64,000 nucleotides of DNA from Aphrocallistes beatrix (lineage: Eukaryota; Porifera; Hexactinellida; Sceptrulophora; Aphrocallistidae), in NCBI GenBank assembly GCA_963281255.1, contig OY725493.1:4557857-4621856 (forward strand). The letters run 5' to 3'. A model generated the notes under the pieces. That model had not been told where the DNA came from. It saw nothing but the letters and a program-made list of their open reading frames with translations, and searched no databases. The position numbers were made by a program, and so were the translations under genes. Of this stretch, positions 12,092-23,298 are shown in pieces; position 1 is the stretch's first letter; every line of letters begins with the position of its first letter.

Positions 12092-12842
12092 TTCCTTTGG
12101 CCCTATTTACAATGGAATGCGATAAGGAATAACGATGCGGTTTATTGTGAATTTCGCGTTTCCCATTTAACTATTTTCTCATGTTAATATATATATTTCT
12201 TAACAGAAATGTATTTGAGTAACTTTTCAATATGTCTTTATTAAATGCATGTACGCAAGTGCTTGATGCTACTACGTGTAGATTGATTTGGGGCTAAGTA
12301 GCTAGGGCGTAGACTACATTGTTTACAGTAGTTTTCAATCGTACTTGATGAATAATCTGAAATATATTTGTACTTATTAGTTCGATTATCTAATTTACTC
12401 TCAGTATGTGGCTACGTAATGTAAGTCAAGGTGGAAGATATTTAATTGTAATGTGAGAATGATTCCGCAATTCCACTTGATCCAATTACTTATTAAATAG
12501 AAGCAAGGAAGAAACTCTGATTAATATTGCTATCATAGTTCAAAGGCTAAATTGCTGCTAAATAATACGGAAAGATTAGGCCACAAAATTTCCCTAACTT
12601 TACAAAAACTTCCCTGCACATCATATTGACGCCATATCAATGCATCAACTCCGTACCAGTCCTTTTTTTGAATCGGTATATTAATTTACATATTTCTACT
12701 TGTAATGATGTATTGATAAAGTTTGTGGCAAATAGTCTGGAGTTTCCCTTCAATATATTGAATGCGATGTGAATAATGCAATCCAAAATGAATAATTTAA
12801 TACCAAACTGATTGTTGTTGTATGTACGTAGCTACACTTTTG

Positions 12843-12850
12843 TATAAATA
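12843..12850 (+). promoter_or_regulatory. Candidate TATA box for the Tudor-domain gene
   Basis: TATAAATA stands here, about 105-110 bp upstream of candidate splice donors (AAG-GTATAT at 12956 or TAG-GTATGT at 12961). The Tudor gene's ATG at 14694 follows immediately after a strong acceptor (TTCCCCAG). A short non-coding first exon spliced onto the ATG would explain both. This is an inference from sequence signals only. Confidence 0.35.
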
Positions 12851-13961
12851 GGATCTTTGAACATATCAGAGAAACAGTTTCATTTGAATTATTATTCACA
12901 GCCGACGACAATCTACTTAGACGAATTACAAGCAGAGCTAATAAGGTATATACTATATAGGTATGTTTCTAATTAGTTTAACTAGGATTGTTATTGTTGC
13001 ACTTCAAGTATTGCAACCTAGCTTACTGTATTTGCTTGCTTTCTTAAAAAAACCTTCTTTCTCAATAGTTTTTCTTGAATTCAACACTTAACTCAACTTA
13101 GTTTAATTTAATTTATAACTATCAAAGCTCATTCTGTACTGTCAGCAGAATCAGTCCTATCATTTCATAACAGTCTCGAATAAATAGTCTAAATAGTCTC
13201 GACACATAATCCATCTCTATAAACTATTTTAAAATACCTGTATTTATAATGATCCTATGTTACTTTCAATTGTGACAAACAATCTGGACATCTTGTTCAT
13301 TTAGCAATAATATTATTGTAGTGCAGCAAAACAATTACGAACACAAGTTCTTTACTATCAATTACACAAATGGAAAACTCAAATTGATCCATTGAATAGA
13401 ATCTGACTTGAATAATTTGCTTTAATTAAGTTATTAAGAAGCCTTGATCGTGAAAGGAGTTAGGATACCATAGTATGGGGTAACATTGCTTTAGGACTTC
13501 AATTATTCATTCAAAAATTTCCAAAGCCTTTAGGATTACTGCTGGCAATTTCAAAGGGATTATTTTAAAGTGTATTAAGCAGTAAAATATATGGGTTTTT
13601 AATCGAGATTTCTGGATAATACTCAGAAGTCTTGTGAAAAAGAAACAGGGAGGGATTTGTATACATGTACACGAAGTTCGGACACTTCATGTCTTCCTCA
13701 ATTCTACACATCTAGAGCCCTAAGTCAACCGTTGAAAGCTAGTCTCTAGCATTTCGAATTTTGTTTATTTTATGTAACTATTGTAACAAAAATAAACAAA
13801 TATATTTATTAAATATTTATCATATAGTTTCGAAAAAACGATATTCATCGTTGAAAGTTACGTAGTCTCTAGCATATTTTTTAAATTCGTCAGGTGTGAA
13901 AATATGTACATAATACATTGTTTAAAAATATAACAATATTTTCAATTGCTATATGATGATG

Positions 13962-14131
13962 CAGTCAGGGTCGCTTAATATGAACATTCATTTATTATGA
14001 ACTAACCTTCTGGTCCCAATTTCATTTTTTAGATGGGAATTGTATTGAAACAAGTTCGCTTAATATAAAGTATCTCTATTATGAACATATTTTTTGGTCC
14101 CCTGGTGGTTCACAATAAGCGACCCTGACTG
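13962..14131. mobile_element. Pogo/Tigger-like MITE, 170 bp
   Basis: Terminal inverted repeats open with CAGTCAGGGTCGCTTAATAT at the left and close with the near reverse complement (AAGCGACCCTGACTG) at the right. The inner copy of TTCGCTTAATAT is also repeated. The flanks are TG on the left and TA on the right, compatible with a mutated TA target duplication. There is no coding capacity. The CAGT start and internal repeats of the terminus are typical of non-autonomous pogo-type elements. Confidence 0.7.
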
Positions 14132-14153
14132 TATTAACATACTAGTAGTATGT

Positions 14154-14323
14154 CAGGGTTTCATTTAAACATTGACTCAAGGGATGGCAAAATTTGGGGT
14201 TTGAGGAATAAGGGGTGGCGAGGCCGTAACTGCGTGAGATAGGGTTGTCTGGGAGCATCCTCCCCCTGGAAATGTCAAGGGATGGCGGGAGCCATCCCTC
14301 GCCATCCCCTAAATGAAACCCTG
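14154..14323. mobile_element. Short terminal-inverted-repeat element, 170 bp
   Basis: The stretch begins CAGGGTTTCATTTA and ends TAAATGAAACCCTG, a perfect 14-bp inverted repeat. The interior has inverted copies of GGGATGGCG. The CAGGG terminus resembles hAT elements, but the flanking eight bases do not match well, so the superfamily is uncertain. It starts only 22 bp after the previous element. Confidence 0.65.
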
Positions 14324-14693
14324 TGTGTATGTATAAGTGATTACTTTGAGTTGTCATGCAATGATTCGCAATTGTAGGAGTAAAGCCATGTTATTGTATG
14401 CTGTGTAGGAAGGTGTTTGCTTATATATTGGAACTTGTCTGTCGACTCATATTTTGACATTACAAGTTCTGAATTTTAAATCCCAGGCCTATTTCAAATT
14501 CAAATCCCACACAGTGAAGAACAGAAAATGCATATATAATTAATGATACTAATATTAGAAACTGCCTATCTCTAATTATTAATTGAGGAGACACTGTTCT
14601 GTTTCAGAATATGAATGTACCTAAATTCGTATAAATCGTTGAGCTATTTCAAAATTATAAATTCCATTGGTTTATTTCCTTTGTCTTCCCCAG

Positions 14694-17579
14694 ATGACTG
14701 ATATGGAGAAGGAAATAAAGAATATTAAGGCGTTGATACGCTCTGTCCTTCTTTCAGAACCTGAAGGGGTGCCAATGCATCGGTTACGAAAAGATTACGA
14801 GGAGATCACCTGCCAGCCATTACCCTACAAGAATCTCGGATTCCACAGCATAGAGGAAATGTGCCATGCCCTGAACGACGTTGTTAGAATGCAGCAAGTT
14901 GGCGGGTCTTATGTATTGTATGCAGTCTCTGATGAACGCACTAAGCATGTAGAGAAATTGATCGCTAATCAGAAGAAGAAAAAGAAACCACATACACTTT
15001 CCTCGGACAGGTACGGCTCTCATCACTTGAACAACCTCTCTCACAACCGATTTTCTCATTCCAGGGCCTTCCCCAAAGCCTCGTCTCCACCTGCTTACAG
15101 GTACCAACCGCCCCATCCCCATGTCCCAACGCAGAACCACCAGAGGACAGTTTCGTTCGCACACCGGGTGCAGGGCTCTTCCGAATCGGTTTCCCCGGTT
15201 CGCTCGTTTACTTCCTCTAACGCCGCTCCTAACAATATCTCCAAACCTGCTCGCTCCGTATGGGATAGACTGGGCAAATCTCCTCAAATTGTCACCTCTT
15301 CTTTCACTAAAGAAAAAACCGCTTCTTTTCGCTCAGATGTTCCAAGGAGAGTTTCAAATTCGGATGAGAGTAGAACCATTTCTTCTTCCCCTCCCCTCCC
15401 CGCCGCGGAGAAAGGCGAGTGGATTCACCCGAAGAGCAGCGCCCCATATAGACACGAGTACTCGGAATCTCGCACCTACTCCCTTCCAGATCTTATCAAA
15501 CTAGCTCGCCCCAGAGAATTAGTCAAGGTGGAAGGGTATTTCCTTGGAGATCGATTCCGTTCTGACAGTCGCATCCTGAGAAGTGGTCGTAAGCTAAACA
15601 CTGAAATGGTGAAGCTCCCCCTCTACCACACCACCAGCAAATCTTCTCAACATGTCACCTGCTGCTTTTCATTTCCTAACTGGGCCAACGCTACTTACAA
15701 ATCTCCGAATGATTTCATTGAAGGGACGAAACTGAAGATTATTGGAGAGCATCAGTCCGACATGTCAGAGCACAATGTATTAGTCCAGTATGTAGAAGTC
15801 TTCCAACCCGAATCTCCTCCTGCAGAACTAGAGGGTAGTGTCCAACTAAAGATGTCCTCGCTAGCCATTAACACGCCTACACAGCCACACAAGTCGACTG
15901 AACACGTGCGAGAAAACTACTCTAGTGAAGCGTCTGACACCTCGGTGTATACGGACTCGAGTAGGAATACCGTGGAATCCCCTGACCAGGGCTACTCATC
16001 CCCCATTCCCCCGCCGATAAACTCTGATTTCCCCCCTTCGTCTTCACTCAACCCCATCAAAATGCCGAAGGAATTCTCTTCCAGCTTCAGATCCATCAAA
16101 AACCTCAAACATTTCTACCTCAGCGCAAACAACGAAAGCAATGATCAGAGTCCCCTTGACGCACTCACATTCACACTTACCAGTTTCCATCAGTCCAACT
16201 ATCAACCCACCCCCCTTATCCCCACCCAGTGCAAGGACCTCCTCTGCAGTGCCTACCACCAGGACTCATCGTCATGGCATCGTGCGAAATTCCTGGAAAA
16301 CTCTTCGCCTAGTTTCTCGCATTTCTCGATTCTATTCATTGATCTGGGGGAGGAGTCACAAGTACCTCCTAACTATCTCCGTTCATTTCCGGTCCAGTTT
16401 CTCCAGATGAGAGCGCAAGCCATCCTCTGCAGTCTCCCATTGCCCCCTGATCTTGCCTCGGATCCGAATAACGCTTCGGATCCGCATCTCATCTCGATAT
16501 TCCGCAAACTCGTGTCCAAAGGTCCGCTTAAGATTCGCTTGAAGAACGTTGTTGACGGGAAATACGAGGTAGATATAACGACTGCAAGTGATGCTAATGT
16601 TCTCAGCGAAATTATGTTAGCTGCGACAAATTCAAACCGTAACAGTCAAACCAGTATCCGCTCTCGAAATTCCTCAGGTATCGTATCTCAGATTTCTCCG
16701 ACTATGTTCAGGCCCAACGGTTATGCGAAGGATGTTTTCTTGCCCCTTTTCAGCCCCCCACCGACTAATTCTTCAGCTCCCATACCCCCCGAGCAACTGG
16801 TCCCCGTTTCCGTGCCACCTGTTCTATCTCTACCCCCTCGCCTGCACATCAGTACCGCCATTCCTTCCCCACAAATAAGTCCCTCTCCATTATTTTCTCC
16901 GCTCTTTCAGCCCCCTAGTGTCCCTCTAAAGGGATACTCCTATCCCCAAGGTCCAATAACAAACGCCACCCCTTCCAAACTACCTGATGAGTTAAGTAAA
17001 CTGGTTACCTTCGAGCCTCTCCCTGTCTCTGGATCACGAAATACTTTCCCGGTTAAAATTACCTCCATTAATAGCCCAGATAAGTTTTACGTTCAAAATT
17101 ACGACAAGACGCAGGAACTCACAGACCTTACATCCAACATCCAATTTTACTGCAAAGCTAACAAGCAAGAACACTCAGTATATCCAGTGCTGGAGTTCTG
17201 CCTCGCTGAATGTTCGCCTGATGAGTGGGCTCGAGTCCAGGTCATTTCATGGAATCAAACTAAATTGGAAGCGCGTGTCTTCCTCCTGGACTACGGTTCA
17301 GTGAAGATTGTGCCCTTGCACAAGCTGCTCAAACTGACGGCCAATCACCTGAAACTTGCTTTCCAAGCCATTAGTGTTAATTTAAACGGTGTGTCCCCGG
17401 TAGAAAACAGTTGGTCCGAGGATTCTCTCGCCTATTTCAAAGAGTTAACGTTAGACAAAGCCATGTGGGCTTGTCATAAACACACAAACTCGATCGTACT
17501 TGTCATTACCGGGAATGGGCCGGACATTTGCATTCATGAAAGACTCATATCTCGAGGTTTAGCTCAGGCTAGTAACTAA
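14694..17579 (+). CDS. LOTUS-Tudor domain protein, TDRD5/TDRD7-like
   Basis: One coding exon of 961 residues. The start is taken as the ATG at 14694 because it directly follows a splice acceptor; the frame upstream of it is probably intron. Residues 1-80 form a LOTUS/OST-HTH domain (LSEPEGVPMHRLRKDYEEI and YKNLGFHSIEEM), followed by a lysine run. A Ser/Pro-rich region leads to two extended Tudor domains: one around residues 480-600 (YHQDSSSWHRAKFLE, FIDLGEESQVP) and one around 780-920 (EWARVQVISW, VFLLDYGSVKIVPLHKLLKL). Such proteins sit in germ granules, bind dimethyl-arginine on PIWI proteins and recruit Vasa through LOTUS domains. With one LOTUS and two Tudors the domain count differs from vertebrate TDRD5 and TDRD7, so orthology is not settled. 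Confidence 0.85.
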   Translation: MTDMEKEIKNIKALIRSVLLSEPEGVPMHRLRKDYEEITCQPLPYKNLGFHSIEEMCHALNDVVRMQQVGGSYVLYAVSDERTKHVEKLIANQKKKKKPHTLSSDRYGSHHLNNLSHNRFSHSRAFPKASSPPAYRYQPPHPHVPTQNHQRTVSFAHRVQGSSESVSPVRSFTSSNAAPNNISKPARSVWDRLGKSPQIVTSSFTKEKTASFRSDVPRRVSNSDESRTISSSPPLPAAEKGEWIHPKSSAPYRHEYSESRTYSLPDLIKLARPRELVKVEGYFLGDRFRSDSRILRSGRKLNTEMVKLPLYHTTSKSSQHVTCCFSFPNWANATYKSPNDFIEGTKLKIIGEHQSDMSEHNVLVQYVEVFQPESPPAELEGSVQLKMSSLAINTPTQPHKSTEHVRENYSSEASDTSVYTDSSRNTVESPDQGYSSPIPPPINSDFPPSSSLNPIKMPKEFSSSFRSIKNLKHFYLSANNESNDQSPLDALTFTLTSFHQSNYQPTPLIPTQCKDLLCSAYHQDSSSWHRAKFLENSSPSFSHFSILFIDLGEESQVPPNYLRSFPVQFLQMRAQAILCSLPLPPDLASDPNNASDPHLISIFRKLVSKGPLKIRLKNVVDGKYEVDITTASDANVLSEIMLAATNSNRNSQTSIRSRNSSGIVSQISPTMFRPNGYAKDVFLPLFSPPPTNSSAPIPPEQLVPVSVPPVLSLPPRLHISTAIPSPQISPSPLFSPLFQPPSVPLKGYSYPQGPITNATPSKLPDELSKLVTFEPLPVSGSRNTFPVKITSINSPDKFYVQNYDKTQELTDLTSNIQFYCKANKQEHSVYPVLEFCLAECSPDEWARVQVISWNQTKLEARVFLLDYGSVKIVPLHKLLKLTANHLKLAFQAISVNLNGVSPVENSWSEDSLAYFKELTLDKAMWACHKHTNSIVLVITGNGPDICIHERLISRGLAQASN

Positions 17580-17646
17580 TTATTCCAGTACATTCATTTG
17601 CCTTATTTTGTTTTCTCTTATTAGATTAATTTGTGTGGTTGTGCTC

Positions 17647-17652
17647 AATAAA
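17647..17652 (+). terminator. Poly(A) signal of the Tudor gene
   Basis: AATAAA lies 68 bp after the Tudor stop codon and is followed by T- and GT-rich sequence, as expected for a cleavage site. Confidence 0.6.
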
Positions 17653-18237
17653 CAGTGTGATTCAATTTTTTCAACTCTTGATTATTCTCAACTAATCAAT
17701 AGACGATAATGTTTTTGACAATTGTAATGCGTAATACTAATGACTATGGAAGAGTGAAATCATTCATGCCGTACACCTGTAAGCTGTAAGGGGGTGGATG
17801 TTATTTGGGGACAAGTAAGGCAGAAATATCGTGTATGAGTAACTTAGTAGTAGTGCAATACATGACTCAAGATTTAATTTGGGTGCTAGTTTAATTAAAC
17901 ATAGTGGCATATTCGGCTGACTAATCATATTAGGAATGTGCATAAGTTGCTGAAGTACATGTAGCCATATCCTTTTTTCCCATTTAGGACAAATTGATTG
18001 AGTGAAAGAACAGCTTTCTTTTACATCATACTCTGAAATTATCAGATAGTAGGCAGAAGCTTATGTACCCAAAAAAGTGATGGTCGTTTTTTTAATACAG
18101 GGGGTCGATTAGGTCACTAGTATAAATAAATTTGTGGATATACAGCAGCACTATATCCACAAATATATTTGGCTGACATTCATCGTTTCACGTTTTACCA
18201 AATAGCATGAAATTATAACACCTCTCAATTAGAAAAA

Positions 18238-18301
18238 GTTCATAGAATTTAGTAACAGTAGTATATCAAGTTCATAGAATTTAGTAACAGTAGTATATCA
18301 A
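18238..18301. repeat. Perfect 32-bp tandem duplication
   Basis: A 32-bp unit beginning GTTCATAGAATTTAGTAAC occupies 18238-18269 and is repeated without change at 18270-18301. This looks like a recent slippage or repair duplication. Confidence 0.9.
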
Positions 18302-18970
18302 GTTAAAGATATGCAGGGAAATATTATTAATTAAATTTAAAGTAAGAAAAGTTGTGTCTGTTCAGCAGTTCTAACCAAGAGAGAGGGAATGTATATAGGG
18401 ATGATATTACAGAGATCAAAACAAGTAGACTTGTTTAATCTGTTTATGGTTATTTTAAAATTCATTTCGATATCATGAAACTTGAGTATGCTATTCCTTT
18501 GGAAAGGTCTACGTAAGTACAGTTTCAGGTTTAATCATATATTGAATATGCTTAACTTAGGCTCTTGGTTGGGGATACGTCCAAACCGAGTGCGCATACG
18601 TTTAGTCTTGTACGAAATCAATTCAATTCCATTCAAAATTGAATGACTAAACTAATGCAAATGCTTCACCGAGTTAGGATATTTTAGATTTCTTACTAAT
18701 CACGAGTCAGCTATTTTCCAGACCCAGTCCTGTATTTTAAATAGGAAAAACATACCCGTCCTCGTATCTATGATATCTATAAGTAATATGTGAGATGAGT
18801 TAGAAAGTTACCAACTGCGGACATAAATAAAATTTTTATTTATACTGTGAGCATGTTCTAATGTCCGTGCGTTAGGGCGTGTTTTATTCAGATATTTCAC
18901 AATTAGTTTAGTTCAATTTTAATTGAGGTTCACAGCAATATTGTTTAAAATAAATGTTATTTTTCAATTA

Positions 18971-19129
18971 CAGTAGAACCTGCATAATCCGACACTCGTT
19001 GGGAAGCGAAAAAAGTGTCGGATTATGCAGTACAAATTGAATGGCATGATGCTCATCGGGATATGAAACAATGTCGGATTATAGAGGTGTTCTGGATTAT
19101 ACACATGTCGGATTATCGAGGCTCTACTG
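18971..19129. mobile_element. Pogo/Tigger-like MITE, 159 bp
   Basis: The element opens CAGTAGAACCTGCATAATCC and closes with the near reverse complement (GGATTATCGAGGCTCTACTG). The phrase GTCGGATTAT or its complement recurs five times inside. CAGTAGAACCTCGATAATCC-like termini are typical of pogo/Tigger elements. TA precedes the left end; the right flank is CA, so the TA duplication is imperfect. Confidence 0.75.
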
Positions 19130-19405
19130 CATAATAATTTTAAGAAAGTGGCATATATAAAAAATGAAAACAATATTTATATAAAGTAAATGGGCTACGT
19201 ACATTTACTTTTGTTTTAGAAAAGCTTTAAAAAAGATTCTTTTCTTGCTCCACCATTTTTTTGAATAACCCAGAAAAATAGTTACCAAACAGAAATGAAT
19301 TGTATCAAACTGAACAGAATGATTTAATTGAGCATAAAATTTCAAATGATAATACAGAGTTTTCTTAATTTTATTAAGCACTTGCGAAGGTAATATGTGT
19401 AATTA

Positions 19406-19699
19406 TTAATAATTGTAATTTAAACATGAACAACAGTCTTTGTACATTTTCAATTCTTGAATTTCATCTTGAATTGTTTGATATTCTCTCTTTAGTTCGT
19501 CTCTTAATCTTTCTAAATCGCTGTAATTCGACTGGATATCCCGATAACGAATCTTTCCTGATCTTTGTAAGAGTTTCTTTCTCCTGTAGCCTTTTATTTC
19601 CCTCACTTCTTCTTTCGACGCCTTGTTCATTTCCAAAATTCTATTTAATTCCGGGATTGAAGAATACAATATTACTTCTTCTGTAAGATAATACGCCAT
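19406..19699 (-). CDS. Small Maf-like bZIP/coiled-coil protein (divergent)
   Basis: This 97-residue frame looks like a shortened small-Maf protein. Residues 5-37 (LTEEVILYSSIPELNRILEM then SKEEVREIKG) align with the Maf extended homology region (SDDELVTMSVRELNRxLRG, SKEEVxRLKQ). Residues 39-59 are basic (RRKKLLQRSGKIRYR), and residues 61-86 form a leucine-spaced heptad helix (DLERLRDELKREYQTIQDEI). The bZIP signature Asn is replaced (QRSGKIRYR where Maf has NRGYAASCR), so DNA contact may be altered or lost. Small Mafs are usually 150-160 residues; this one stops soon after the zipper with a Cys-rich tail. It stands alone in a gene-poor region, and a related 46-codon frame lies at 30594. Homology is my reading by eye; a chance coiled coil is the main alternative. 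Confidence 0.5.
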   Translation of the reverse strand: MAYYLTEEVILYSSIPELNRILEMNKASKEEVREIKGYRRKKLLQRSGKIRYRDIQSNYSDLERLRDELKREYQTIQDEIQELKMYKDCCSCLNYNY

Positions 19700-22555
19700 T
19701 TGAAGGATTCTTCTTCTTCCAAATACTTGGTAATTGTTTATCGAAGTAAATCAGGTGACAATGTGTATATATCTGTTTTAGGTGCACGTACCTTCCTATT
19801 TATATAATAGTGACATTAGGACAGCCTTTGTGTCATTAATACGCTGCACTTCTCTTACTGTTCTGGTGGTACTGGAAATGTACCTAGTAACTAGAGAGTT
19901 GATTTCGTGTCTACTTTTTTGGGTCAGAGTACAGCCTTTATTATTAGCAGATTCATATACAATTAACAAATTATGTTTTGTAATCTAATTTTTTTAAATG
20001 TAGATTTTATGTTTTTTCTGCGTTGTTTTAAAAAAGTAATTCGTTTAGCACATACATTGGGCAATAACCCGTGTCTCGGTCCTAACAGTGAAATCATTGA
20101 TATCTTGTTTCTTTCTCCTCCTAGAACATGGGGGGGGGACACATCCTGATTCCTGGAATATGTTTGCCGTGAGCCGATATTCAGTTATATGCATTTAATG
20201 CAAATTGCTGTGGTCACTCCTGAAAATTTTAAATTATCTTCAGTCTGCTAATGTATATTATGACACAATTCATTTGCACAAATGCAACTAATAGCAATGT
20301 CACTGCTTTTTCGACGGGATATTTTTTTAAATGGGGCGCTGCTACACCCTCAACGATGCATGTCTCCGAAGCGAATGAGTTAACTTTTGGAAGTTAGAGG
20401 ATTTTGCCATTTTTTACTTTTAATTCCGAGTTTTCAACAGCTCTACAACAGTTATTGATCCATTAATTCCTTTGTATCCAAATTCAGCTTAGTTCATGTT
20501 GATTTTGATTTTTGTGCTCCAATCCTCTCAATGGGATCTTTTCAAGTCTTTTACTGATTATGTTCCCATATTTATAAACATCAGTTCATGTTACAATGTT
20601 ACAGAATATAATTACTTGAATTAGTTTACACAACTAATTTAAGTTAAGCTAGGTAGTTAGACAAATTGACCCAACTACTTCTTCAAGTACATACTTGGAT
20701 TTACATAAAATTGTACAGCGGAATCTCTGTAAATGGGAGAGCTCAGGACGGCGAAATGTACCCACTCCTCCATTCCCCACTTATATTTTTGTACAGTAAT
20801 AACATAATATAAAAAGAAAATAGATTGAATCAATCAATAATTGTTTATTCAGGTAAATATAGTCATATTTAGCTCATTTTCTGACTAGCTAGTTTGAAAT
20901 TATGTCAATCCAGATTATCTAAGGCTATTTTTTAGTTCAAGTTTAGAGCAATTAATGACTTGAACTTTTGAAAAGCTACAATTCAAACTTTGTCTCGAAA
21001 CCTTCTTTTCACACTTTCCCCCTACTAAAGCAAGGATGGCCAAAAATTGCACCACCTACTGAAACACATAAAGGTCATAATCAATATTAGTGTCGTTTAC
21101 CTTTTTATCTTCATAATGTTTTGAAGAAACCTGCTTTCGTGCATTTGCCTACTGAAAATTGCAAGGTTTATTATTAATTGCATGATAAATCAATTGATTA
21201 GTTTTAAAACTTATTCAATACATTAATGTAATTAGGACAATGCATCATGAATAAGATGTGTTTTAGCTATCTCACGTGTATTTAATGCAGGTGGTAATAA
21301 CGCCCATGCCCTTTTAACCGGTGAACGTAAAATTTTAATTAAGAAAAAAATTATGTAGGATTCTTTGGTTTATGATAAATGTTTTAAATTAAAATCTGTA
21401 ACTTGTAATAAAAACAGGAGAGATTTCCACACTTTAAAATATACATTATCTCGAAGAATGCTCTATTGTCCCTTTTCTTTCTACGCAGAGTGTGATTTGC
21501 TAGATATGATCCATAAACGTCATAAATGTGTGTTCTTTTCTGTTTGCCCAGTTCCTACGTCAATTTATTTCATAGATATCACACATAGTAGAGTACTGGT
21601 GGAACGCACTTGGTGTAGGTATGCGATATACGTATTAACATTGTAATTACATACTAGCCCTGATTTTCCTGATTTGTAGTGAGGTAGTACTGTGTATCTC
21701 AAATGATAGCACACGTACTTATGTAGAGAACCACACTAATTTATCAGATGTTATGTTAATAAATGTTAAATACCCACATATCTATGATCTCAGTGTCCTT
21801 TCTGCATTTATTAAGGTTGTCCTATCTCTAATGACTTTTCTAATTGAAATATCCATTTAAAATTTATGCTAATGGACTGAATGCAATACGTTGTTTAGAC
21901 GATTGCTCCTAATGTCTTTTTTGTTGAAGTCGGTATATATATGATGTATAACGATTAGACGCAATACTCTCTGCTAAATATTTGAGTACCATATTTTCTC
22001 AGTAATCACCCACACACGAGGGCAGCGGCCTAAGACTAAGAATGCTCTCCTCCTGCACCTGAGATCCCAAAATTAAGTATGAGCTATTATTGAAAAGATA
22101 TTGCATAATCCTTTCTGCCTTAAGAATTATTCTACTTTTTTTAAAAATTATGACAAAAATTCATAGAGGATTTGCACATAAACTAATAAGACATGTATAA
22201 ATCAACTTTTGTTTAGAACAAAGTCCTCGGACATCGATCCAACTTAAGCGAAATTTTATTATAATCAAAGTGATTTAGTACATTACTAAAAAATCGAATA
22301 AAATGCTTAAGCATAGATCTGCAAACAAATGAGCATTTTTATCACAAGGCTTCCTACACAATAAACTGAGTATCACCCGTCTCCCTAATGCAACTTTTTA
22401 TGAAAAGTTTAATATCATAAACATGTGAATATTTAATCATATTAACTACTAACTACATTAATACACAAGAAAAGGTATTTGGATACTCAAACATTTAGAT
22501 AATAGCATGCTTGCTGTAATGAGGATATGGGGACTAGTACTGCTTTAAGATTTGT
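19700..22555. other. Gene-poor AT-rich region
   Basis: I find no supportable gene. Short frames (for example 21365-21646 on the plus strand) have no recognisable domain. A CAGCGGAATCTCTGTAAATG phrase near 20718 resembles one end of a pogo-like element without a clear partner, and a run of nine G occurs near 20131. Confidence 0.4.
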
Positions 22556-23140
22556 TTAGGCAGAAGTAGACTTGAATATGACTTGTGGTTTCAAATCCTC
22601 AAAATCAAACTCATCGTAGTCGGAGAGATGGAGGTCTACGAATGAGATGGTAGGTGTCTGTTTTAGTGCACCTTTAGAGCTGGCGTAGATCATCTTTTCT
22701 TTCACTCCGCACGCACACGGGTTGCTAAAGAGAGAGAGAAATCAAAATAACATTACTGGTTAGATGTAGAATTCAATCCTGCTAGCTAACTAGATCTAAA
22801 CTTACAAATGAATGAAGACCATCTTGTCTATCGTCCTCCCCTTCTTCTCGCAGACAAAGTTGGTGAAGATGTAACGCGGTTCGTTCTTTCCCCTCTCCTC
22901 CGCGGCTTCCTTCAGAGTGTCTGACAGCTTCTTGAGAACATTTCTTGTCCGCTCCTCAGCTGTTGGGTGGGAGTCCTTCAACTGAACGTTTAGATCTGCA
23001 TCTTCAATCAGTGTCTCCACACCGATCACCTCGAAATCCTGTTTCAAGTTGAAGACGGCAGCTCTTGCTGTTCGCTTACAAATACGTTCCATTGCTTGGA
23101 AGCACTCCTGTTCCACTTCTACTCCTGATAGTTTTGCCAT
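22556..23140 (-). CDS. ADF/cofilin family protein, copy A, two exons
   Basis: Exons 23140-22806 and 22724-22556 (GT/AG, phase 2) give 167 residues, the usual size for ADF/cofilin. The C-terminal half carries the family's actin-binding region: KMVFIHF, a short loop, then [15 protein letters not shown], which matches cofilin's [28 protein letters not shown]. The N-terminal SGVEVEQEC and the RAAVFNLKQDFEVI strand also align. ADF/cofilins bind and sever actin filaments. This copy differs from copy B by one residue (Asn instead of Lys at position 89, by codon count from the ATG about the 90th codon) plus two silent changes. Unlike cofilin, the loop has a CAC cysteine pair. It is transcribed away from copy B. 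Confidence 0.85.
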
Positions 23141-23236
23141 GATCGAGTGTTCTAATCCTTTGTTTAGAGTTGTTTGTTGATGATATTAAGAATGTTAATA
23201 CGTACTTATGTTCTATAATCTCACAATTCTGTACCG

Positions 23237-23244
23237 TATTTATA
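23237..23244 (-). promoter_or_regulatory. TATA box of cofilin copy A
   Basis: TATAAATA (minus strand) lies about 97-104 bp before the ATG, in the same place as in copy B at 24991. It is inside the duplicated arm, so both copies carry the same proximal promoter. Confidence 0.55.
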
Positions 23245-23298
23245 TCTTCTTTCTTGTATTTTAGTTATTTTTAGCTACTTCAATATTATCTCCTTATA

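Larger units (their letters stand above)
12092..14693. other. Intergenic region and probable 5' untranslated exon/intron of the Tudor gene
   Basis: The first part carries the 3' end of the SV2-like gene (an ATTAAA occurs near 12240). A TATA-like box at 12843 and donor-like GT sites near 12956 and 12961 may mark the start and first exon of the Tudor gene. Two small terminal-inverted-repeat elements lie at 13962-14131 and 14154-14323. Two copies of a dispersed repeat (core GTCTCTAGCAT) lie near 13726-13755 and 13846-13880. No further gene is seen. Confidence 0.5.
17653..19405. other. Gene-poor region with small repeats
   Basis: Apart from the entries listed separately (32-bp duplication at 18238, MITE at 18971) it contains a hairpin near 18131-18170, in which TTTGTGGATATA is followed 9 bp later by its reverse complement. 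I see no protein gene. The base composition is strongly AT-rich. Confidence 0.45.
22552..23298. repeat. Left arm of a 747-bp inverted duplication (cofilin gene copy A)
   Basis: This segment is the reverse complement of 24937-25683 with the same length and, by direct reading, only three mismatches, all in coding sequence. The 81-bp intron and the 158-bp upstream region are identical. It includes the complete gene, its TATA box and only seven bases past the stop codon (counted from the TAA start). The sequence diverges abruptly at both ends. Confidence 0.92.

Noticed and set aside
14667-14693. Upstream ATG for the Tudor gene (MVYFLCLPQ)
   Set aside because: These codons are the polypyrimidine tract and acceptor of a likely leader intron; the LOTUS domain starts properly after the ATG at 14694.
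19426-19686. 86-residue plus-strand frame opposite the Maf-like gene
   Set aside because: It is the antisense shadow of the minus-strand frame, which has the meaningful motif order.
20718-20790. Possible pogo-like element starting CAGCGGAATCTC
   Set aside because: Only one terminus could be found and there is no target duplication; too weak to list.
21365-21646. 93-residue plus-strand frame rich in Cys and aromatic residues
   Set aside because: No recognisable domain, not preceded by any promoter-like or splice signal, and composition is as expected of AT-rich random sequence.
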